Below, in pieces: positions 53,439-62,686 of a stretch of DNA of 64,000 bases (its first letter is position 1; every line of letters starts with the position of its first letter). Source of the stretch: Spartobacteria bacterium. Lineage in GTDB: Bacteria > Verrucomicrobiota > Verrucomicrobiia > Chthoniobacterales > UBA10450. The stretch covers positions 96,202 to 160,201 of the forward strand of contig PNAS01000034.1 in assembly GCA_003169695.1 (NCBI GenBank), written 5' to 3'. The notes below the pieces were generated by a model. The model did not search any database. It was not told where the DNA came from and saw nothing but the letters and a program-made list of their open reading frames with translations. A program made the position numbers and the translations under genes.

Positions 53439-54203
53439 CTAGCGCCTCGGCCGCGCCAGCGAATCCGCCACGACCCAGGCGGCGCCGAGCACGGCGAGAT
53501 TCAAGGCGTTCTCGCTCCAGTTCATATGGCTGGAGGGATCGGCCAGGAGCATCGGCACGTGCACCAGCACGGTGAAGGACGCGAACATGGCGGTCAGCAG
53601 GATCGCGGCAAGGCGGGCCTGCACGCTCGTCAGGATCGCAACGCCCGCTGCGATGAAGCCAACCCCGGTCGCATAAGCCCAGAACTCTTGCGTAGGCGGC
53701 AGCCATTTGGGGACCAGCGGGGCGGTGAGGTTCATATAGAAAAAATGCGCTCCCCCGAATAACAGCGCACAAACCCCGAACGCCAGTTGGCCCAGGCGCG
53801 TGAGGCGTGCGGCCAGGGCCGCATCGATCTTGGCGTTGGTGGCGTAGACGATCAGCCCGCCCGCCGCGATCGCGAGTTGCTCGGCGACGCCGCTGTAGGT
53901 GCCGAACTCGGCGTAATGGGCGAGCACCACGCGGCCGTTCATCAGGATGACGACAATGAGCGCGTAGTAGGCGGTGAGCGCCGCGGCGCCCCAGGCCGCG
54001 GTCCGACGCCACTCGACGGCCGCGCCCGCGACAAGCATGAACGCAGCGGCGGCATAGGCCAGGGCGGTGCGGTCGGGAAAGTCCTTGGGCACCGGCTGCC
54101 CCGGGTCGAAGCCCCCCCACGCCAGGCAGACCATGCCCAACGCCATTACGCCCAGGCCGTAGACGCGCCAGCCGAAGACGATCGTCGTTTTTTCCGCGGT
54201 CAT
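53439..54203 (-). CDS. DoxX-like membrane protein in a high-GC segment
   Basis: The ATG at 54203 opens a 254-residue protein with about seven membrane helices: VYGLGVMALGMVCLAWGGFDPG, TALAYAAAAFMLVAGAAVEW, AAWGAAALTAYYALIVVIL, QLAIAAGGLIVYATNA, LAFGVCALLFGGAHFFYMNL, FWAYATGVGFIAAGVAIL and LAAILLTAMFASFTVLVHVP. The pattern is of the DoxX-like superfamily. Base composition is clearly higher in G and C than in the flanking genes, with GCC, GCG and CTG preferred, suggesting recent transfer from a high-GC bacterium. The function is unknown. Confidence 0.78.
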   Translation of the reverse strand: MTAEKTTIVFGWRVYGLGVMALGMVCLAWGGFDPGQPVPKDFPDRTALAYAAAAFMLVAGAAVEWRRTAAWGAAALTAYYALIVVILMNGRVVLAHYAEFGTYSGVAEQLAIAAGGLIVYATNAKIDAALAARLTRLGQLAFGVCALLFGGAHFFYMNLTAPLVPKWLPPTQEFWAYATGVGFIAAGVAILTSVQARLAAILLTAMFASFTVLVHVPMLLADPSSHMNWSENALNLAVLGAAWVVADSLARPRR

Positions 54204-54318
54204 GACTTTTCCAGCGTTAAACCAGCCCCCGAATAAGTCCCAGTCATATCTTTTTCCTTCGCAATCTCGTCCGCGCCGGGATTTGTGAACAAGCACGTTC
54301 CGACTCAAAGCACGCCTG

Positions 54319-54834
54319 TCAATCCTTGCTCTTCTTCAATTTCAGGGAAACTGAATTCAAACAATAACGAAGATGCGTCGGAGGTGGACCATCATGGAAG
54401 ACGTGCCCAAGATGTGACCGGCATCGAGCGCACATAACCTCTTGACGCGAAAGGCCCGTCGTCCTATCTGCGGCTAGAGCTATCTTGTCTTGTGCGAGCG
54501 GCGCGTAGAAGCTGGGCCAGCCGGTTCCGGACTCGAACTTCGTCTTAGAATCGAAGAGTTCATTTCCGCACGCGGCGCAAAGGTAGATCCCGCTTTGATG
54601 AGTGTTCGCATACTCATTTGTAAATGGCGGCTCTGTCGCCCGCTCACGCAGAACAAGAAATTGGGCGGGCGTCAGAATCTTACGCCAGTCTTCTTCGGAG
54701 AGCTTCACTGGTTGGCTCATCCTAAGTTGCCGCCGGATCCGCCCAGCTTCTGCATCGTTTGATCTTGCCGCGGTAATCCCACAAACGAGCAGCAGAAAAG
54801 TAAGGAAAAAACGAGCGGCTCTTCGTTCATGCAT
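54319..54834 (-). CDS. msrB: Exported peptide-methionine (R)-S-oxide reductase
   Basis: The ATG at 54834 starts a signal peptide (RRAARFFLTFLLLVCGITAA), so unlike the first MsrB this 171-residue copy should act in the periplasm. Zinc motifs CAAC and CARC, GTGWPSFYAP and the catalytic HLRYCLNSVSLKL are complete. It lies 22 bp after the DUF1223 gene in an operon with msrA. An alternative ATG at 54720 would omit the leader but is less likely because the ribosome site is poor. Confidence 0.9.
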   Translation of the reverse strand: MHERRAARFFLTFLLLVCGITAARSNDAEAGRIRRQLRMSQPVKLSEEDWRKILTPAQFLVLRERATEPPFTNEYANTHQSGIYLCAACGNELFDSKTKFESGTGWPSFYAPLAQDKIALAADRTTGLSRQEVMCARCRSHLGHVFHDGPPPTHLRYCLNSVSLKLKKSKD

Positions 54835-54856
54835 ATTCGCGCCCTTACCCCCTTCT

Positions 54857-55633
54857 TTAGGGCAACCAGCCACCAGTAGCTTGCAGGGGAATCATCTGAT
54901 CGCGGATCGTTACCCAAGCTGCAAACGCGCCGCGGGATGCCCCTTCTGCTCGGGATAAAGCGGTCTCGGCGCGAACGACGCCAGCATTGCTGATCATTCG
55001 TAGTCGATCGTATTTCAGAACCACGAAGTCGTGTCGAAGCTGGCGTCCGGCGTTCTCGCCGCTTGCAACTTTCGAAACGATTCCACTACCGAGTAACGCG
55101 ACATGCAAATCCCACTGTGACTCGGTTTTGGAAGCCGGCGAATAAGTAAAGACAAATCGGTTACCGCCCGCGCGCGTGATCCGCAGCGTGCCCGCGCTCA
55201 CACCCGTTGCAGCAGGCAATCTCGGCGAGCGCGATTCGCGGCCGTTGACAGCAAAGGCGGGTGTGTAAGGGGAACCGCTGTTCCAGGCAGCCGTGTAAGC
55301 GCGCTGGCGTTGTGTGAACGCAGCAGACGCGAATCGATCTTTCCAGCCACGTCCATCCCAGTAATCGACGTGAAACGCCAGGGGGACGAAATCTTTCCAA
55401 AGGCCTGGTTGTGTCCCAAGTTTGCTAAGCCATTCCTCGGCGGGCGGGCAACTGCTACATCCTTCTGCAGTGTAAAGTTCTATGAGGTTTGTCTGTTTGT
55501 CGGAGCTTTGAAAGAGCGGTTCTTCGCCGGCGATTGCAAGTGCTGGGTAAGCCGCGGTAATTGTGATTACGATTAACAAACAGCGCACCAAACGAAATGC
55601 GGCGGGGCAGGTCCGGCTGGACATATTAGTCAT
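54857..55633 (-). CDS. DUF1223 thioredoxin-like exported protein, second copy
   Basis: After a signal peptide (LVRCLLIVITITAAYPALAIA) come LIELYTAEGCSSCPPAEEWLSKL with the Cxx[23 protein letters not shown] and YTPAFAVNGRESR, then a beta-rich C-terminal half and LQATGGWLP at the end, as in the first copy (AVGGWLQ). It lies between msrA (4-bp gap) and msrB (22-bp gap). The repeated linkage to msrB supports a role in methionine sulfoxide repair. Confidence 0.86.
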   Translation of the reverse strand: MTNMSSRTCPAAFRLVRCLLIVITITAAYPALAIAGEEPLFQSSDKQTNLIELYTAEGCSSCPPAEEWLSKLGTQPGLWKDFVPLAFHVDYWDGRGWKDRFASAAFTQRQRAYTAAWNSGSPYTPAFAVNGRESRSPRLPAATGVSAGTLRITRAGGNRFVFTYSPASKTESQWDLHVALLGSGIVSKVASGENAGRQLRHDFVVLKYDRLRMISNAGVVRAETALSRAEGASRGAFAAWVTIRDQMIPLQATGGWLP

Positions 55634-55637
55634 GACT

Positions 55638-56264
55638 TCAAGGGAGCTTTAGGCCGAGCTTTTTAAGCTTCGGCACGAGCGTTTGCTGGATGTAAGGATT
55701 GTTCGGGTTCTTGCGACAGAAATTCTGATGATGTTCGTCGGCGCGATCGAATCCACCTGCGCGGGTGATCTCGGTAGCTATAGGTTTCGGAAAGGTGTGG
55801 GTCACCTGCAGCTGCCTCTTGGACTTTTCAGCCGTTTCACGTTGCTGATCATTTGTGTAAAAGATGGCCGAGCGATATTGCCTCCCTGTGTCCGGACCCT
55901 GGCGATCGACCTCGGTCGGGTCGTGCGCCCGCCAAAATATTGTCAGCAATTTCTCGTAGCTCGTCTTGGCGGGATCGAAGGCGATTTCGATCGTTTCCGC
56001 ACCGAACATATAACCAGAAACAACCGAGGTAACCCCGGGCGCCTGTCGGAAAATTTCTTGCGTGCACCAGAAACAACCGCCGGCGAAGTAAGCTACCTTG
56101 GCAGAGTCAGATTTTGTCTCAATGTTTTGGGCAGATAACGGATAAGACAATGCCAAGCCGAGGGCGAAAGCACCGTAACAATATAACAGACGTCGAAGGG
56201 AATGGGGTTGGAGTCTTGCGGATTTCTCCGGCGAGCCATTCTGTTCGGGCGATGGCTGGGACAT
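55638..56264 (-). CDS. msrA: Peptide-methionine (S)-S-oxide reductase, shortened
   Basis: A membrane or signal helix (LLYCYGAFALGLALSYPLSA) precedes the MsrA domain: VAYFAGGCFWCTQEIFRQAPGVTSVVSGY with the catalytic GCFWC, RAHDPTEVDRQGPDTGRQYRSAIFY and HQNFCRKNPNNPYIQQTLVPKL. Between SGY and AETIEIAFDP about 20 residues usual in the family (the NPTYEEVCTGRTGH region) are missing, although the acid of the AE pair is present. Activity is therefore uncertain. A start at 56285 would add seven residues. It is the first gene of the Msr operon. Confidence 0.82.
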   Translation of the reverse strand: MSQPSPEQNGSPEKSARLQPHSLRRLLYCYGAFALGLALSYPLSAQNIETKSDSAKVAYFAGGCFWCTQEIFRQAPGVTSVVSGYMFGAETIEIAFDPAKTSYEKLLTIFWRAHDPTEVDRQGPDTGRQYRSAIFYTNDQQRETAEKSKRQLQVTHTFPKPIATEITRAGGFDRADEHHQNFCRKNPNNPYIQQTLVPKLKKLGLKLP

Positions 56265-56412
56265 GATCAACAATCGTTGTGGCATTGTAATAAAGTGGCA
56301 ATGTCCACTTTGAGCGAAAGGAGCATGCCAGTTCCACCGACAACTTCTAAAATCTAAAATGAAGAAATCGATAAGCGAGAGGCGCCGTCGGCGCTCGATC
56401 ATAGCTTTCGAG

Positions 56413-57900
56413 ATGATTCGACTGGACCGGACTGCAGTCGAACCGCTCTACCAGCAACTCTACCGTCAAATCCGCGATGAATTGGGATCGGGGAGCTTTA
56501 GCGACGGGTCTTCGCGGCTCCCGTCCTCTCGCGCTCTCGCCGCTGATCTCGGAATCTCGCGACTCACCGTAAACCTCGCCTTCTCGAAGCTTAACGCTGA
56601 GGGCTACCTGCGATCCAAGCTCGGATCCGGGACGTTCCTAGCAGAATCCCTTCCCGAAACTTTTTTGAGTGCGCGCAAGCCGAAAGGCAGGCCGGAAGTC
56701 GAGCGCCCCCCGCGCATTTCGGAACGTGTCAGGAAAATCCCCGATGACCGCAGGGGAAAACAATTTGATGTTGGGATTACCGGCGGGCCTAGCATCTCTC
56801 TCATCCCCGGCGTCCCAGCGGTCGACGAATTTCCGATCGCAGTTTGGGAACGGCTCAGAGCGGAAGTCCTCGCGAAAAAGGGAGCCCATTTATTGCGCTA
56901 CGCGTCGAATCGCGGCGACGCCGACCTGCGCAAGGCAATCGCCGCCTACTTGTGCGATTTTCGGGGAGCACGCTGCCATCCCGACCAGATCGTAGTCGTG
57001 GCCGCAATGCAGCAGGCGATGCTAATCAGCGCGATGGCGTTGATAAATCCAGGCGAGGCCGCGTGGATCGAAGATCCCGGATTTCATCAAGCGCGCAAGG
57101 CCTTTGTTTTTGCCGGCGCAACGCTCGTTCCGAGGCCAATCGACCGCGAAGGAATCGTGGTCGCTCCCTCGTCCAAACAGCCGTCCCCCAAAATCATCTT
57201 CGTGACGCCTTCTCACCAATTTCCCCTTGGGGTCACGATGAGTCTCGAGCGAAGAACTGCCCTGATCGATTTTGCTCGCAAGCGCAACGCTTATATTTTC
57301 GAGGACGACTATAACTCGGAATTCCGTTTCAATGGTCCACCTCTGCCATGTTTGCAGGGACTCGATAACTCCGCTCGAGTGATCTACGCGGGGACAATGA
57401 GCAAAATTCTCTATCCTTCTTTGCGCTTGGGATATCTCGTGGTCCCGGAGCCGTTGGTAGATTCGATGGTCAAAGTCCGGGCCGTGATGGATCAACACTC
57501 TTCCGCGATTGATCAGGCGACGCTGGCACGATTCCTGACGGAGGGGTTTTTCCTGAGCCACATCAAACGGATGCGGAGAATATATTCTGATCGAAGAGAT
57601 TTCTTCATTGAACAATTTAATAATTTGCTCGGCGACCACTTCAATCTACAGATTCCGGAAGCTGGGTTGCACTTCGTTGCCTGGCTGCGGCGCAAAGAAG
57701 ATTTGCCGCGAATTTTGCGTATTCGAGAAGAGATCGGGATCAGGCCCATATCGCTATCCTATTATTGCATTAAAGCGGAGTTAGATCCTGCGCTAATCTT
57801 CGGCTTCGCGGCCTGGTCGCGGGCGCAAATTCGAGAAGGGCTAGTCAAGCTCGCTTCGGCACTGAAAGAGAAGCGTCTGCACGAGAACCCGCGAAGGTAA
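56413..57900 (+). CDS. MocR-type GntR/aminotransferase regulator
   Basis: The N-terminal GntR winged helix (residues about 1-75) reads PLYQQLYRQIRDELGSG, RLPSSRALAADLGISRLTVNLAFSKLNAEGYL and GSGTFLAE. A fold-type I aminotransferase domain follows, with AAMQQAMLISAMALINPGEAAWIEDPGFHQ, FEDDYNSEFRFNG and the PLP lysine in YAGTMSKILYPSLRLGYLV. MocR proteins use PLP-bound ligands to control nearby genes. It is divergent from msrA. The ATG at 56359 would add 18 mostly basic residues; the start is therefore uncertain. Confidence 0.88.
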   Translation: MIRLDRTAVEPLYQQLYRQIRDELGSGSFSDGSSRLPSSRALAADLGISRLTVNLAFSKLNAEGYLRSKLGSGTFLAESLPETFLSARKPKGRPEVERPPRISERVRKIPDDRRGKQFDVGITGGPSISLIPGVPAVDEFPIAVWERLRAEVLAKKGAHLLRYASNRGDADLRKAIAAYLCDFRGARCHPDQIVVVAAMQQAMLISAMALINPGEAAWIEDPGFHQARKAFVFAGATLVPRPIDREGIVVAPSSKQPSPKIIFVTPSHQFPLGVTMSLERRTALIDFARKRNAYIFEDDYNSEFRFNGPPLPCLQGLDNSARVIYAGTMSKILYPSLRLGYLVVPEPLVDSMVKVRAVMDQHSSAIDQATLARFLTEGFFLSHIKRMRRIYSDRRDFFIEQFNNLLGDHFNLQIPEAGLHFVAWLRRKEDLPRILRIREEIGIRPISLSYYCIKAELDPALIFGFAAWSRAQIREGLVKLASALKEKRLHENPRR

Positions 57901-58402
57901 CCCGTTTATACGTCGGAGCGCGACGCGGCTTACGGCGATGCGAACAACATCGCCACTCCGCTCTAGTCTCTTGCGGAGCCAAGAACTCACATGGCGAAGC
58001 AATCGCGAGCACCGGCTTTGCCAAAGCGTAATTGAAACCAAGGTTTGCGGACAGATTCGTCGTCGATCGCGAGACGATGCGGCGACCCGGACCGGTTGCT
58101 GAGGTGGCGAAAGACGGGTGCGGCTCCTAGCCTCATCCGATGCGAGCTACGGAACGGGCCGGAATATAAAGCTGGACGGTGGCTTGACTCGCACGCTGTG
58201 ACTGGCTGAGGCTCCAACCTTTAGGTGTCAGATGTAAGGAAGGGAACTTTGCTGAATTGAAAAGCGCTCGCACATCCAAAGTCATGGGGCTATGCCAAGC
58301 ACGTAAACGGACAACCTGTTGCAACCGACGCGCAATCAGCATGTGTGTTATTTTTGCCGGCCTCAACTACCGGCTGAATAGCGACGGCAGGCCTCACTTC
58401 CT
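57901..58402. other. Intergenic region, no gene recognised
   Basis: About 500 bp with short frames only on both strands. It lies between the MocR regulator and the YagU-like gene, at the start of a decaying stretch. No repeat or hairpin stands out. Confidence 0.35.
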
Positions 58403-58875
58403 ATGACAAGCAAGATCGGATCTCTCGTGACGATTCTGTGGATCGGTTTGGTAGCCGGGACATTGGATATAACGGACAATCTTATTTTCAACCAGGCGCG
58501 CGAGATTATACCGAAGATGGTATTTCAGTACATCGCGAGCGGACTGATTGGCTTGACTGCATCCCGCGGCGGCGGTTTAGCCTCGGTTTCTCTGGGCGTA
58601 GCTATACACTACAGGATCGCACTCATCTGGACAGCTGTATCCTATGCGGCAAGCCGGAAGTTCGCGCTTTTAAACCGGCGACCTATTCTGAGCGGTTTAG
58701 TCTATGGTGCCGGCGCCTATTTGTTCATGAACTTTGTTGGGCTTCCGCTGTCTGCAGTCCCGCCCCGGTGCGAGCAGTTACGATCGCTTCAAGGATCAAC
58801 GGCGTGCTCGCTCTTCTGCTCTTCTTCGGGCTACCGATTGCGCTCCTGGTGCGCCGAAACCCAACGCGAACATGA
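58403..58875 (+). pseudogene. YagU-like (DUF1440-type) membrane protein, frameshifted
   Basis: The first 120 residues are a small membrane protein of the YagU type: WIGLVAGTLDITDNLIF, VFQYIASGLIGLTASRGGGL, SLGVAIHYRIALIWTAVSYAASR and LVYGAGAYLFMNFVGLPLSAVPP. The open frame then becomes Ser/Arg-rich. One more C in the CCCC run at 58763-58766 would restore VRAVTIASRINGVLALLLFFGLPIALLVRR, the expected last helix and end, with a stop at 58875. Without it the frame runs to 58900 as unrelated sequence. The function of the family is unknown. Confidence 0.72.
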
Positions 58876-58923
58876 GACTCGACCTGACATATCCGGCTGA
58901 AAACAAAAAACGAAAACAACACC

Positions 58924-59418
58924 ATGAGACTTACAATTATAGTTAAGACCGTGCTAGGAACGGCACTCATAGCAACCAGCAGTCTGAAAGCTACAGAGCC
59001 ACGCGATCCGGCGGCGGCTCTGAAAGAGGTAACTCCTTCTATTTCTGGAGGCGGAATAAACGAACCCAAGGCGCTGGCTAACCGCACCGCAATTTACCAT
59101 TGTATCCGGTACACGATCGATCCGCAGAAGGTGGCCGATTTCGAGATTTATGCTAGACGCTGGATGGAGGGTGGGATTATCAAACGCTGCGGAGGCGAGC
59201 CGCTGGGCTATTTTCTGCCCAAGAAGGGCTACGGCGGCGCCGATAACCTCGCGATGACATTGATCGGGTTTGAGAGCCTGGCGGCGTATGAGGAGTACCG
59301 AAAGAAGCTGGTAGCCGATCCGGAGGCGAAGGAAAACGTGGAGTTTGCCAGGAAGTCGGGTTGTATCTTGACAGAGGATCGATCCTATTTTTATCGGGTG
59401 GGCGACGAGGGGAAGTAG
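58924..59418 (+). CDS. NIPSNAP-domain exported protein
   Basis: A signal peptide (LTIIVKTVLGTALIATSSLKA) is followed by a NIPSNAP-like ferredoxin fold: TAIYHCIRYTIDPQKVADFEIYARRWMEGGIIKRCG, GYFLPKKGYGGADNLAMTLIGFESLAAYEEYRKKLVADPEA. The NIPSNAP family has a dimeric alpha/beta barrel fold without a clear single role. It ends right before the phoD remnant. Confidence 0.75.
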   Translation: MRLTIIVKTVLGTALIATSSLKATEPRDPAAALKEVTPSISGGGINEPKALANRTAIYHCIRYTIDPQKVADFEIYARRWMEGGIIKRCGGEPLGYFLPKKGYGGADNLAMTLIGFESLAAYEEYRKKLVADPEAKENVEFARKSGCILTEDRSYFYRVGDEGK

Positions 59419-59419
59419 A

Positions 59420-60375
59420 TTTGCGTGGTGGGATGTGGTCGAAGTATTGGATGCCGGGCTTGCCTACAACAATGGCCGTCCGCCCGAGACAATTCGATTT
59501 GACGGCGAGGAGCTGCCTAATCCGCGCGAGCACGCACCACCACAGTCGATGCTGGGGGCCGAGCAGAAGGCATGGTTTCTAGCCCGGTTGCGAGAATCGA
59601 CCGCACCATGGAAACTGTGGGCAATTCGGTAGCAATGCTTGATTGGCGCATCGACTTTCAAAATCTGCCACCCGATCTAGGACCGCGCTGGCCCACTACT
59701 GGTTACGCCCAGATCGGCGACGACGATTGGTCCGGTTATCGCTCGGAACGCGGCGAGATTCTCGATTTCGCGCGTCGTGAAACAATCGGCGGATTGGTGA
59801 CGCTAGCGGGTGATCGACACGCGTTTTCAGCAGGTGTGTTATCATCCCATCTACCGCCACAGGTCTTTGACCCTGTAGCTGTGGAATTCGTTACCGGGTC
59901 AATCTCTGCTCCCGGTCTATTTGAGGCGGCGGAATACACTTTGCCGAAAGATCACCCGCTCCGAGCTATCTACCTCACCAAGTTGTCAGCCGACGCCTCC
60001 TTCGAGCCCGCCATCAATCTTTCGATCATGCACGGACTGCGAGCGAGCCTGGCTCTGCAACGAACCGGTGATATTCACCAAGCGTTAACAGAGGAAAACC
60101 CGGAAGCAGCGCCACACCTATCCTTTGTCGATGTTCGGGGACATGGTTATTCGGTGGTACGCGCCGGCATCGACGCTTTGGAGGTCGAGTTTGTGTGTAT
60201 TCCTCGCCCCATCGAGCGGAATGAAAGTGTCGACGGCGGCCCGCTCGCGTATCGCATTACGCATTTCGAGACGATTCTTAGCTTCATTCCGATGCGACGC
60301 TGGATTCTTAAGTTCGAGCGAGTTACCTTCAAACTGCAACCATGTGAATGCCACAGGACGACCCGTGAGAGTTGA
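59420..60375 (+). pseudogene. phoD: Truncated and frameshifted alkaline phosphatase PhoD
   Basis: The frame from about 59420 reads WWDVVEVLDAGLAYNNGRPPETI and GAEQKAWFLARLRESTAPWKLW, then stops at 59632. In the next frame GNSVAMLDWRIDFQNLPPDL, WSGYRSERGEILDFARR, GLVTLAGDRHAFSAGVL and EFVTGSISAPGLFEAAEY follow. Adding one G to the run at 59619-59621 joins the halves (WKLWGNSVAML). This is the C-terminal part of a PhoD-type alkaline phosphatase; the N-terminal half with the leader and the metal ligands before it is missing. Hence it is a real remnant regardless of the single-base change. Confidence 0.78.
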
Positions 60376-60778
60376 CTCGTCCGGCATCATAGTTACTCAT
60401 TCTAGCCTGAAGACGGAGGTTGCGAGGCAACTTATTCGTGAACTCTGCACGAAATTAAGTGCACGCCATGTTGTTCCTCCCGGTCCATTTTACTCCAACG
60501 CAGCGCGCACGCGCTGACACGCACCGCGAAGGTAGCCGTTCATCGTCGTTCCCATTCGGGCAAGGCGGCTCATGGAGATGAGAGCTATGGCTACCTCCGC
60601 ATGGATTCGAGCCATGAATAATCATCTCCAAAAGGCGCTGTGTTACCAAGGTAGATTGGATCTTTATGACGAATTGTTGACGAATGGAGCATCAGCAACA
60701 ACGTATCCAAGCTGGTCGGCAAAACGCCAGTGACCATTGCCCCGGGGTCTCATTTTCAACCATTTCTGACGAGACAAT
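60376..60778. other. Intergenic region after the phoD remnant
   Basis: About 400 bp. Frames here are short and mostly overlap the tail of the phoD remnant. No hairpin terminator or repeat was recognised. Confidence 0.35.
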
Positions 60779-62338
60779 TCAGCCAGGAGAGACTACGACG
60801 ATGGGCAGCGGCACCTTTTCGATTGGCTGCCTCGTTTTCATCTCCCTTCGAAGTGGTCCCGTCGTTTGCTTGCCGTGGTCGGGGCCACATACGGACACCT
60901 TGAAAGGGCGTGCCATGAGCCCTAAATAGGCCGCGGAAGCACCCAGAAAGATCACCGCGCCGAGAGCTTCTTTGGTATTGAGAAAGGCTATGAGGCCGAG
61001 TGTCGGCGGGAGCTTCTTGTCCAAGAGCATGACGTGGCCAATCATCACGGTACTGAGTGCCGTGAATAATACATGGAGCAGCGTCGTGCGGAGGCTAATC
61101 GCAACAGCAACCGCAGTCACTGCTCCACCCCAGATCAAATACCGCTCGTGCATCTGACCGAGCAACCCAAACATCAGCAGCCAGGGTGCGCCGAGTGCAA
61201 GAAGCACTCGTGCGTCACTTCTTTGCGAGCGATGCGCAGCGAACCGGGCACATGCCGCGAGACCGCCGAAATAGAGGAGTCGCAACGCCCATTGGACCGT
61301 TAAGGAGACGGATAACCATCCAACGTCAACGTTGACAAGCGCATCTTTCAATGACCAACCTGATCTCGCCAGTAACGCGGGTAGGTTATAGCACGAACTA
61401 ATAAACAATTGAGGGTAGTGCTCCGTGCCGTAAAGAAAACCGACCTGCAGCCAGTCGAAGTTATTGTGAAGCAGCCAGGGCGATACGAGCCCTGCGGCCG
61501 TTGCGGCAAATCCCAACAGCACATGGAAAGCCGCTTTCCAGCGGCAGAGCCAGATCGGCCATAGCACAAAAAACGGAGCGACGAGCAGGAGTTGCCCTTT
61601 CAACATCCCGCCCAGAGCTAGTATGCAGCCACAGCACAGCCATCGATCCAACGAAGCGGTCAGCGCCGCGAATAGAAAGAACGGAAGCACCCAGACATCC
61701 CACTGAGGCCAGCCGTACGCTTCAAGGATTACTGAGGGATTGAGCCAGACAAGGGATGCGGCGAGCAGGCCCGCCACCCACCCGCGATCTTCTTGTGAGA
61801 CACGTCGCAACAAGAAAGGTGGCGCACGGTTCGAATCCCGTCGGATCCAAATTCGCACAAGCAAAAACATCGCCACGGTCCCGCCGGCTTCGCAGAACAA
61901 GTTACAGCCTAACATCGGCATCACCGCTTCGGGATGCACCACGACATTCGCGTCAGGATGCAGTCGACGGGTGTGCTTTGCCCAGAGCGCCATCACGAGC
62001 AGGCGCAATGGAGGATAATCCAGATGGTAATCGCCTCCATACGCCTCTCGTTTGACTTGGTCATAGAGTGCGAAGTAGCCGGTGAAGAACACCTTCCACG
62101 AATCAAACCCATCAGCCGGCATTTGCCTGCCTGTAAGCGTTTCGCCTTCCTCGATCACCCGATTGCCCCAGTAGAGACCGTTATCGATGTCGTGCTGGAA
62201 GCGGATCTGTTCGGTTTTAGCCCACGTCCACCGACGCAACTGAAGGCCCGCGGCCGCGATGACGATTACAATCACGCAGCCAATGAAGCAGCGCCGTATG
62301 ATCGCGCGTTGCGCGGTTTTGGGACGGAAGCGCAGCAT
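60779..62338 (-). CDS. GT-C fold membrane glycosyltransferase-like protein
   Basis: The 519-residue protein has about 11 membrane helices. A first large periplasmic loop contains YGGDYHLDYPPLRLLVMALW, the DYPPL motif seen in ALG6/ALG8-like and related GT-C enzymes; GLLGQMHERYLIWGGAV near residue 400 has the HERY motif typical of the same superfamily. Such enzymes move sugars from a polyprenyl-phosphate donor to an acceptor outside the inner membrane. The substrate is unknown. It is alone on the minus strand between the phoD remnant and the XRE gene. Confidence 0.78.
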   Translation of the reverse strand: MLRFRPKTAQRAIIRRCFIGCVIVIVIAAAGLQLRRWTWAKTEQIRFQHDIDNGLYWGNRVIEEGETLTGRQMPADGFDSWKVFFTGYFALYDQVKREAYGGDYHLDYPPLRLLVMALWAKHTRRLHPDANVVVHPEAVMPMLGCNLFCEAGGTVAMFLLVRIWIRRDSNRAPPFLLRRVSQEDRGWVAGLLAASLVWLNPSVILEAYGWPQWDVWVLPFFLFAALTASLDRWLCCGCILALGGMLKGQLLLVAPFFVLWPIWLCRWKAAFHVLLGFAATAAGLVSPWLLHNNFDWLQVGFLYGTEHYPQLFISSCYNLPALLARSGWSLKDALVNVDVGWLSVSLTVQWALRLLYFGGLAACARFAAHRSQRSDARVLLALGAPWLLMFGLLGQMHERYLIWGGAVTAVAVAISLRTTLLHVLFTALSTVMIGHVMLLDKKLPPTLGLIAFLNTKEALGAVIFLGASAAYLGLMARPFKVSVCGPDHGKQTTGPLRREMKTRQPIEKVPLPIVVVSPG

Positions 62339-62443
62339 TGTTCGCCGAAGAGACGGAACACCTAAGGAGCCGGACGTTCCATCTGCGCTGCGATTACCTT
62401 AGGGCGGTTTTGCATCCGAACTCCGGAGGGTTGAATCGCGTCC

Positions 62444-62686
62444 CTAGAGGAGCTTTTTTGCCGAGCAACCGATCGCCCGCTGGATTCGCTCGATGGTTTC
62501 GCTGCGAAGATTAAGCTCGCCGGCCTCGATGCGAGCGATCGTCCGAACGTTCAGGGCCGCCAATGCTGCCAGTTTTTCCTGCGAAATCAGGCGAAACACA
62601 CGCTCACGTCTGACGTTTGCACCGAAGATTCTCAACGCGTATTTTCTACGCTCGGCTCCACTCCTCGGCAGCGATGGCTTGCGCAT
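62444..62686 (-). CDS. XRE-family small HTH regulator
   Basis: The ATG at 62686 gives an 80-residue protein with a Cro/C1 helix-turn-helix: FGANVRRERVFRLISQEKLAALAALNVRTIARIEAGELNLRSETIERIQRAIGCSAKKLL. It binds DNA, but the targets are unknown. It is upstream of the GT-C gene on the same strand (105-bp gap), which may be its target. The longer open frame upstream is not used because its composition is atypical. Confidence 0.8.
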   Translation of the reverse strand: MRKPSLPRSGAERRKYALRIFGANVRRERVFRLISQEKLAALAALNVRTIARIEAGELNLRSETIERIQRAIGCSAKKLL

